Shown: positions 58,832-64,000 of the stretch, in pieces
How the letters are laid out: every line of letters begins with the position of its first letter
Numbering within the stretch: position 1 is the stretch's first letter
Origin: CAIJXJ01 sp964445115
GTDB lineage: Bacteria; Pseudomonadota; Gammaproteobacteria; Burkholderiales; Methylophilaceae
NCBI GenBank assembly: GCA_964445115.1
Contig: CAYUJU010000001.1
Coordinates: 1-64,000, forward strand
Reading direction: 5' to 3'
DNA length: 64,000 nucleotides
Made by a program: the position numbers and the translations under genes
Notes under the pieces: generated by a model
The model's input: the letters and a program-made list of their open reading frames with translations, nothing else
Told to the model about the DNA's origin: nothing
The model's database searches: none

Positions 58832-59583
58832 GCATGACCCGTATCGTATTCGGCTTTCACGCGGTATCCAGCCGTTTACGCCAGAACCCTGCCAGCGTGC
58901 AGGAAGTTTGTGTCGATAAGAGCCGCAAGGACGCCCGCATGCAGGACTTGCTGGCGGTTGCCGCCCAGAAGGGCGTGCGCGTGATGCAGATGGAAAAGGA
59001 GCGGCTTGATGGTCTGGCCGCGAACGGCAGGCACCAGGGTGTGCTGGCACGCGTGGAAGACACACCGCTGCCGTATCAGGATATCCACGACATCCTTGAG
59101 TCCGACCTCCCGGAACCGGCTTTCCTGCTGGTGCTGGATGGCGTGGAAGACCCGCACAACCTCGGCGCCTGCCTGCGCGTGGCTGACGCCATGGGCGTGC
59201 ATGCCGTGATCGCCCCCAAAGACCGTGCCGCTGGCCTCAACGCGACGGTGCGCAAGGTAGCTTGCGGGGCAGCCGAAACCGTGCCGTTCATCACAGTGAC
59301 CAATCTGGCGCGCACCCTGCGCGAACTGAAGGATGCAGGCGTCTGGGTGGTGGGCACGGCCGCCGAGGCGGAAGCCGACCTGTTCTCGGTCAAGTTCAAC
59401 GGCCCGATCGCCATGGTGCTGGGCGCCGAGGGTACCGGCCTGCGTCGCCTGACTGCCGAAACCTGCGATCAATTGGTCAGTATCCCGATGTTCGGTACCG
59501 TCGAGAGTCTGAACGTCTCGGTGGCCAGCGGCATCTGCCTGTACGAGGCGAGGCGACAGCGGCAGGTGGCATCGACTACCTGA
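58828..59583 (+). CDS. rlmB: RlmB 23S rRNA (guanosine-2251-2'-O)-methyltransferase
   Basis: SpoU-type (SPOUT) methyltransferase, 251 residues. Motif 1 is NLGACLRVADAMGVHAVI, motif 2 GPIAMVLGAEGTGLRR and motif 3 ESLNVSVASGICLYE. It starts 4 bp before the rnr stop, the usual rnr-rlmB operon as in E. coli. Confidence 0.96.
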   Translation: MSMTRIVFGFHAVSSRLRQNPASVQEVCVDKSRKDARMQDLLAVAAQKGVRVMQMEKERLDGLAANGRHQGVLARVEDTPLPYQDIHDILESDLPEPAFLLVLDGVEDPHNLGACLRVADAMGVHAVIAPKDRAAGLNATVRKVACGAAETVPFITVTNLARTLRELKDAGVWVVGTAAEAEADLFSVKFNGPIAMVLGAEGTGLRRLTAETCDQLVSIPMFGTVESLNVSVASGICLYEARRQRQVASTT

Positions 59584-59587
59584 ACGG

Positions 59588-59617
59588 TTGTGATGTCTTC
59601 TTGATTCTTGTTACAAT
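59588..59617 (+). promoter_or_regulatory. Probable leaderless promoter of the UmuD-like gene
   Basis: TTGTGA (59588-59593), 18-bp spacer, TACAAT (59612-59617). Transcription would start near 59624, exactly the ATG. There is no Shine-Dalgarno match before the ATG and no CTG-N10-CAG LexA box in the interval. Confidence 0.5.
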
Positions 59618-59623
59618 AAGCAC

Positions 59624-60232
59624 ATGAGCGATCAGGAAGACATCCAGCAGCATGGCGGCAAGCGTCCCGGTGCCGGGCGCAAGCCGGGTAGCGGCAAGTA
59701 CGGCGAAGCGACCACGGTGATTCGTGTGCCGCAGAGCGAAGTCGGCAACGTGCGCGACTTTCTCGGTGCACTGGAGCAGAAGCGCCAGCGCGCGGGGCAG
59801 GACAACGTGGCGGAATTTGTTGCGCTGGGGCCGACGGAACGGGAACTGGCGTTGCCGCTGTTCATCACCAAGGTGGCGGCAGGCTTTCCCTCACCGGCCG
59901 ATAGCCACGTCGAAAGGCGCATGAATCCGAGTGACTATCTGGTCGAAAACGACGGCACGACGTTCTTTGTGCGCGTGAAGGGCGATTCCATGATCGACGC
60001 CGGCATTTTCGAAGGCGATGTGCTGGTGGTTGATCGCGCGCCGGTCGCGCAGATCGGCGATATCGTACTGGCGATGCTGGATGGCGAGTTCACCGTCAAG
60101 ACGTTGGGTAAGTCGAAGCACGGCCCAAGGCTCATTCCCGCCAACAAGCATTTCCCCGTGATCGACATCCAGGAAGGCCAGTCCTTCGAAGTCTGGGGCA
60201 TCGTGACCGGTTCCATGCGCAAGTTCCGTTAG
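59624..60232 (+). CDS. UmuD-like S24 self-cleaving protein with N-terminal DNA-binding-like extension
   Basis: A 202-residue protein. The C-terminal part is S24/LexA-like: cleavage site A86-G87 (AAGFPSPA), Ser122 (VKGDSMIDAG) and Lys159 (FTVKTLG). The intervals (36 and 37 residues) equal those in E. coli UmuD (24/25, S60, K97). The first 65 residues are extra: GGKRPGAGRKPGSGKYGEAT is AT-hook-like and TTVIRVPQSEVGNVRDFLGAL could form a ribbon-helix-helix-type strand and helix. No umuC follows. It could be a regulator or a UmuD without its partner nearby. Confidence 0.85.
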   Translation: MSDQEDIQQHGGKRPGAGRKPGSGKYGEATTVIRVPQSEVGNVRDFLGALEQKRQRAGQDNVAEFVALGPTERELALPLFITKVAAGFPSPADSHVERRMNPSDYLVENDGTTFFVRVKGDSMIDAGIFEGDVLVVDRAPVAQIGDIVLAMLDGEFTVKTLGKSKHGPRLIPANKHFPVIDIQEGQSFEVWGIVTGSMRKFR

Positions 60233-60342
60233 AATCTCTGGTGCCGTTACAGGCGCGGTAAGTGCATATCGGCTATCGGGTTTTAATTATTCCGGAGCCT
60301 GCTTTGGTATACTGCGACCTTTTTTCAGCACGGTAGCCCGGC

Positions 60343-61665
60343 ATGGCCAACTCCACCCCCAAAATCGGTTTCGTTTCCCTCGGCTGTCCCAAGGCGGCTT
60401 CGGATTCGGAACGCATCCTGACGCAGTTGCGGGCGGAAGGCTATGCCATTTCCGGCAGCTATGACGACGCCGATCTGGTGGTCGTTAATACCTGTGGCTT
60501 TATCGATTCTGCAGTCGAGGAATCGCTCGATGCAATTGGCGAGGCCTTGGCAGAAAACGGCAAAGTGATCGTGACCGGTTGTCTCGGTGCCAAGGGCGAT
60601 GTGGTCAAGACCGCGCACCCGAGCGTGCTCGCCGTCACTGGGCCTCATGCGCTGGAAGAGGTGATGGAGGCCGTGCATACGCACAGCCCCAAGCCGCACG
60701 ATCCCTACACCGATCTGGTGCCGCCGCAAGGCATCCGCTTGACGCCGCAACATTATGCCTACTTGAAGATTTCCGAAGGCTGTAACCATCGTTGCAGTTT
60801 CTGCATCATCCCCAGTCTGCGTGGCGATCTGGTCAGCCGTCCCATCGGCGAGGTCATGCAGGAGGCGGAAAACCTGGTGGATTCCGGCGTGCGCGAGCTG
60901 CTGGTGATCTCGCAAGACACCTCTGCCTACGGCGTTGACGTCAAATACCGCACCGGCTTCTGGGGCGGACGCCCGATCAAGACGCGCATGACCGAACTGG
61001 CCAATGCCCTGTCAGACCTCGATGTGTGGGTGCGCCTGCATTACGTCTATCCCTACCCACATGTCGATGAAGTGATCCCGCTGATGGCGGACGGCAAGGT
61101 GTTGCCGTATCTCGACGTACCGTTCCAGCATGCCAGCCCGCGTATCCTCAAGGCGATGAAGCGCCCGGCCAGCAGTGAAAACAATCTGGCCCGCATCAAG
61201 GCCTGGCGCGAAATTTGCCCGGATATCACCTTGCGCAGCACCTTCATCGTCGGGTTCCCGGGCGAGACAGACGATGATTTCGAACAACTGCTTGATTTCA
61301 TGCAGGAGGCGCAACTCGACCGCGTTGGCTGCTTTGCCTATTCGCCTGTCGAAGGTGCATCGGCGAACGCGTTGCCGGACCAGGTGCCAGAAGAGGTAAA
61401 GCAAGAACGGCTCGTCCGCTTCATGGAATTGCAGGCGAAGATCAGCGCGGACAAGTTACAGGCGAAGATTGGCCAGACCATGCAGGTGCTGGTGGATGCT
61501 GTGGACGAAGAAAACGCCGTGGGTCGCAGCGCGGCCGATGCGCCGGAAATCGACGGCGTGGTGTATCTGGAGGGAGGGGCAGGGCTGCTGCCGGGTGACC
61601 TGGTCGAGGTTACCATCGTCGATGCCGACGAGCACGACCTCTGGGCGGGCCCCGCAGACGATTAA
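60343..61665 (+). CDS. rimO: RimO ribosomal protein S12 methylthiotransferase
   Basis: Radical-SAM enzyme that methylthiolates Asp88 of S12. The 440-residue protein has the N-terminal MTTase domain with three Cys (SLGCPKAASD, NTCGFID, TGCLGAK) for the auxiliary cluster, the radical SAM CNHRCSFC and a C-terminal TRAM domain. Full length as in E. coli (441). TATACT at 60308-60313 is a possible -10. Its partner factor ycaO is at 27024-28736. Confidence 0.97.
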   Translation: MANSTPKIGFVSLGCPKAASDSERILTQLRAEGYAISGSYDDADLVVVNTCGFIDSAVEESLDAIGEALAENGKVIVTGCLGAKGDVVKTAHPSVLAVTGPHALEEVMEAVHTHSPKPHDPYTDLVPPQGIRLTPQHYAYLKISEGCNHRCSFCIIPSLRGDLVSRPIGEVMQEAENLVDSGVRELLVISQDTSAYGVDVKYRTGFWGGRPIKTRMTELANALSDLDVWVRLHYVYPYPHVDEVIPLMADGKVLPYLDVPFQHASPRILKAMKRPASSENNLARIKAWREICPDITLRSTFIVGFPGETDDDFEQLLDFMQEAQLDRVGCFAYSPVEGASANALPDQVPEEVKQERLVRFMELQAKISADKLQAKIGQTMQVLVDAVDEENAVGRSAADAPEIDGVVYLEGGAGLLPGDLVEVTIVDADEHDLWAGPADD

Positions 61666-61979
61666 ATCAACGTGAAGGGCGCCGGTTTTTCACAGTCGGC
61701 ACGTCCTTCGAACAGGTCTTCGGTGTAAGGGCAGCGCTGTGCCTTGGGCACCAGTTTTTTCTTCTTGCCCTTGGCCTTGGTGTCGATGAAGGGGGTCTGG
61801 CTGATCCGGGTGTAGCCGGAGGCCTCCAGATTTTCCTGTGACGTCTCGAACTGGCTCTCGGGGTTGTCCAGATTTTGCAGGGTGATGCCCGACCGGGAGA
61901 CCTTCAGCACGTTGTACATCAACAGCTTGTGTCCGTGGCGCTTCCCGTAAATTTCGCCCACTTGGATTTTTGTGGTCAT
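61662..61979 (-). CDS. Small hypothetical protein
   Basis: A 105-residue protein beginning MTTKIQVGEIYGKRHGHKLLMYNVLKVSRSGITLQ and ending with a Lys-rich stretch and a Cys-containing tail (RCPYTEDLFEGRADCEK). I do not recognise the family. It has no signal or membrane segment. The 3' end overlaps rimO by 4 bp in convergent orientation; it is divergent from tRNA-Ser. Codon use is like the neighbours. Confidence 0.7.
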   Translation of the reverse strand: MTTKIQVGEIYGKRHGHKLLMYNVLKVSRSGITLQNLDNPESQFETSQENLEASGYTRISQTPFIDTKAKGKKKKLVPKAQRCPYTEDLFEGRADCEKPAPFTLI

Positions 61980-61993
61980 ATTTCGCACCGGCA

Positions 61994-62024
61994 TTGGTAT
62001 TTTCCGAAGAGTTTACGCTATAAT
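61994..62024 (+). promoter_or_regulatory. Promoter of tRNA-Ser
   Basis: TATAAT at 62019-62024 followed by GCGCG, a discriminator typical of stable RNA promoters. TTGGTA (61994-61999) at a 19-bp spacer is a possible -35. Confidence 0.6.
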
Positions 62025-62037
62025 GCGCGTCCTCAGC

Positions 62038-62127
62038 GGAGAGGTGGATGAGTGGTTTAAGTCACCACCCTGGAAAGGTGGCACAGGGGCAACTCTGTCG
62101 CGGGTTCGAATCCCGCCCTCTCCGCCA
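62038..62127 (+). tRNA. tRNA-Ser (GGA)
   Basis: A 90-nt class II tRNA: acceptor GGAGAGG/CCTCTCC, anticodon GGA in CTGGAAA, long variable arm, TTCGAATCC T-loop, encoded CCA at 62125-62127. Reads UCC and UCU. Confidence 0.95.
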
Positions 62128-62133
62128 GTCAAC

Positions 62134-62165
62134 AAGCGCCTTCCCGGGCGCTTTTGTTTTTTCTG
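62134..62165 (+). terminator. Terminator after tRNA-Ser
   Basis: AAGCGCC (62134-62140) pairs with GGCGCTT (62147-62153), followed by TTGTTTTTT. It also borders the convergent chrA. Confidence 0.8.
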
Positions 62166-62174
62166 CTTCCTGCA

Positions 62175-63494
62175 TTATGCCAGCAGCCATCCGTGCAGTA
62201 CGCCCAGTAAACCACACCCCAGAATGACCGGGATCGCGTTTGCCTGAAAACGGAACAGTGTGGTCGCGGCGAGCAGGCCGATGACTGCCGCGGAGATGTC
62301 GGGCATGGTCTGTAAGTCGTTGGGCCACAGGACGTGATAAGCGAAAAACGTGGCCAGGTTCAGGATCACGCCGACGATCGCCGCGGTGATGGCGGTCAGT
62401 GGTGCCGTGAACGACAAATTGCCGTGCGTGCTTTCGACCATAGGCCCTCCGAGCAGGATCAACACGAACGAGGGCAGGAAAGTGAAGAAGGTGACCACTG
62501 AGGCGGCGCATAAGCCCGCCAGGAAGCGTGCATCTAGCCCCCATAGTTCCTGAGTCCATCCGCCGACAAAGCCGACGAAGGTGACGACCATGATGAGCGG
62601 GCCAGGCGTGGTTTCTCCTAGCGCCAGGCCGTCGATCATCTGCGGTGCACTGAGCCAGTGGTAATGTTCGACCGCCCCTTGGAACACATAAGGGAGCACC
62701 GCATAAGCTCCGCCGAAAGTCATGAGGGCCGCCTTGGTGAAAAACCAGCCCATTTGCGTCAGCGTTCCTTGCCAACCTGTGAGTAACGTGAGGATGCCCA
62801 TCGTGATCAGCCATAAGAAGAGGCCTACGCTCAGGATTCCGATCCATTTGGGCCGGGAGAAACGGGCATGGGCTGGTGTTGGGGTGTCGTCGTCGATCAA
62901 CGCTGGGGCGTGGGTTTCCGCGCGCTGTTGATGGGAAGTCTGCGAAGTGAACATGGCGGGGTTGATCTTGCCCCCGATCCAGCCGCACAAGGCAGCCGCG
63001 AGCACGATCGCAGGGAAGGGAACGCCGAGCACAAAGACGCCGACGAAGGCTGCGGCGGCGATGGCCAGCAGCCAGGCGTTGTTCAGGGTGCGCTTGCCGA
63101 TGCGCCAGGCCGCGAACAGGACGAGTGCCGTCACCGCGGGCTTGATGCCATAAAGAAATCCGGAGAGCGCGGGCAAGTGGCCATAGGCGATGTAAAGCCA
63201 TGACAACAGGACAAGGATCAGAAAGCTGGGGAGCACGAACAGGGTGCCTGCCACGACGCCGCCCCAGGTACGATGCATCAGCCAGCCGATGTAGATCGCC
63301 AGTTGTTGTGCCTCGGGGCCCGGCAGCAGCATGCAGTAGTTGAGCGCGTGCAGAAAGCGCTTTTCGGAGATCCAGCGACGTTGTTCCACTAGCTCCTGAT
63401 GCATCAGCGCGATCTGGCCGGCTGGGCCGCCAAAGCTGATGAATCCGAGCTTGAGCCAATAACGGAAGAAAGTGCCGAAATCAACGGGTTGCAT
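62175..63494 (-). CDS. chrA: Chromate transporter ChrA, two-domain type
   Basis: A 439-residue membrane protein with two homologous CHR domains: each starts with FGG-type signature (FISFGGPAGQIALMHQE; MTFGGAYAVLPYVFQGAVEHY) and contains a GP-rich motif (LLPGPEAQQLAIYIGW; ETTPGPLIMVVTFVGF). A His/Thr-rich hydrophilic linker separates the domains. It exports chromate and probably uses proton motive force. The start MQPVDFGTFFRYW at 63494 is preferred over an earlier in-frame ATG. It is divergent from the glycosyltransferase gene (56 bp). Confidence 0.95.
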   Translation of the reverse strand: MQPVDFGTFFRYWLKLGFISFGGPAGQIALMHQELVEQRRWISEKRFLHALNYCMLLPGPEAQQLAIYIGWLMHRTWGGVVAGTLFVLPSFLILVLLSWLYIAYGHLPALSGFLYGIKPAVTALVLFAAWRIGKRTLNNAWLLAIAAAAFVGVFVLGVPFPAIVLAAALCGWIGGKINPAMFTSQTSHQQRAETHAPALIDDDTPTPAHARFSRPKWIGILSVGLFLWLITMGILTLLTGWQGTLTQMGWFFTKAALMTFGGAYAVLPYVFQGAVEHYHWLSAPQMIDGLALGETTPGPLIMVVTFVGFVGGWTQELWGLDARFLAGLCAASVVTFFTFLPSFVLILLGGPMVESTHGNLSFTAPLTAITAAIVGVILNLATFFAYHVLWPNDLQTMPDISAAVIGLLAATTLFRFQANAIPVILGCGLLGVLHGWLLA

Positions 63495-63518
63495 CACGGG
63501 TATCCCAGATTTTTTCGC

Positions 63519-63524
63519 TATAAT
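63519..63524 (+). promoter_or_regulatory. -10 element before the glycosyltransferase gene
   Basis: TATAAT 26 bp before the ATG. No good -35 at 17 bp. The surrounding CGCTATAAT matches the tRNA-Ser promoter. Confidence 0.4.
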
Positions 63525-63550
63525 ACGCAAAATTTTGAGCAAGCGACCCC

Positions 63551-64000
63551 ATGTCCGCCAATACCCCAGTTGTCAACCTGCTATCCGTGGTCGTACCTGT
63601 CCGCAACGAGCAGGACAATATCCTTCCCCTGGTTTCTGAAATTCGTGCTGCGCTGCAAGGCGTTGTCGAGTTCGAAATCATCTATGTGAACGATGGCAGC
63701 ACTGATGAGACAGCCAAACGATTGGCAGAACTTCGCCAGGACTGCCCGCAGCTTCGCGTGATTCGCCATGCGCAGAGTTGCGGCCAGAGCACTGCGGTGC
63801 GTTCCGGCGTCAAAGCGGCACGGGGGGATTGGATCGCCACGCTGGATGGTGATGGCCAGAATGACCCTGCCGATATCCCCAAGCTGATGGCGGCGCTGGA
63901 AGAGGGCGTGGAGCTGGTGGGTGGCAACCGCCGTCACGCGCGCCGTGATACCTGGATCAAGCGGATTTCCTCGGTCATTGCCAACGGCGTTCGGTCGCGC
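63551..64000 (+). CDS. Family-2 glycosyltransferase, N-terminal part (window ends)
   Basis: The first 150 codons, open to the window end. It begins MSANTPVVNLLSVVVPVRNEQDN and has the GT-A fold marks VVPVRNE, IIYVNDGSTDETAKRL, and the DGDGQNDPADIPKL donor/metal motif. This pattern is close to dolichol- or polyprenyl-phosphate sugar transferases (DPM1/ArnC-like). C-terminal membrane helices, if any, are beyond the window. Confidence 0.92.
   Translation, partial: MSANTPVVNLLSVVVPVRNEQDNILPLVSEIRAALQGVVEFEIIYVNDGSTDETAKRLAELRQDCPQLRVIRHAQSCGQSTAVRSGVKAARGDWIATLDGDGQNDPADIPKLMAALEEGVELVGGNRRHARRDTWIKRISSVIANGVRSR

Noticed and set aside
59584..59624. LexA box before the UmuD-like gene
   Set aside because: No CTG-N10-CAG palindrome is present in the spacer.

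Overview
The window is a chromosomal segment of a GC-rich (by eye about 60%) Gram-negative bacterium, most probably a betaproteobacterium. Evidence includes the rpsF-priB-rpsR-rplI order, the parvulin PpiD directly after tRNA-Asp, the mltD / gloB-yafS-rnhA-dnaQ block shared with E. coli, outer-membrane and periplasmic proteins with ordinary Sec signals, and betaproteobacterial-style genes throughout. I cannot fix the genus from sequence alone. Nearly all of it is core genome. The only mobile DNA I can support is one 289-bp terminal-inverted-repeat element after rmuC. There is no prophage, IS transposase or CRISPR array.

Layout. 1-2140: end of tRNA-Asp and ppiD. 2188-12636 (minus strand): a complete chemosensory operon, in transcription order STAS protein, short membrane MCP, cheY, cheA, cheW, PAS-containing MCP, cheR, cheD, cheB, with no flagellar genes and no separate cheZ. 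12825-18810 (minus): mltD, peptide-binding lipoprotein, two peptide-ABC permeases, fabI. 18914-21960: gloB, yafS-like methyltransferase, rnhA, dnaQ, queD. 22127-24639: gnd and a histone-deacetylase-family hydrolase. 24650-30404 (minus): rsgA, a frameshifted TonB-like protein, yhcH-family gene, ycaO, small cytochrome c, Ste24-type protease. 30463-35766: orn, glgA, zwf-crcB-DUF190, SPOR protein. 35940-37316: ribosomal protein operon. 37405-40406: a GGDEF-EAL protein split by a frameshift. 40617-43429: two RhlE-type helicases. 43718-50154: typA, a CHASE2 / SH3 / M48-peptidase operon, and an HDOD-receiver protein. 50295-55644: rmuC, the MITE-like element, a 58-codon gene, moaD, moaE, a Lon-like protease and hslR. 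55667-62127: an S4 protein, two identical tRNA-Leu genes, rnr-rlmB, a UmuD-like protein, rimO, a small hypothetical gene and tRNA-Ser. 62175-64000: chrA and the start of a family-2 glycosyltransferase.

How the parts fit. The chemosensory cluster is the most interesting region. Its short MCP has no ligand-binding domain but carries, in its C-terminal helix, an FQDLATQ segment with the same Asp-x3-Gln spacing as the CheZ phosphatase active site, while no cheZ, cheX or cheC is present. The same MCP and CheD end in the same hexapeptide (GDIELF), which resembles the xWxxF tether that ends the other MCP (EWEEF). CheA has five EG(F/Y)GFF repeats in its linker. Together these suggest an array with a receptor-borne phosphatase and a shared tail code. 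Elsewhere, zwf and gnd give the oxidative pentose phosphate pathway and glgA gives glycogen synthesis. rimO and ycaO, which act together on ribosomal protein S12, are both present but far apart. mltD and a peptide importer overlap, which suggests use of murein fragments. Two genes are broken by single-base shifts at homopolymers; these may be assembly errors or real mutations.
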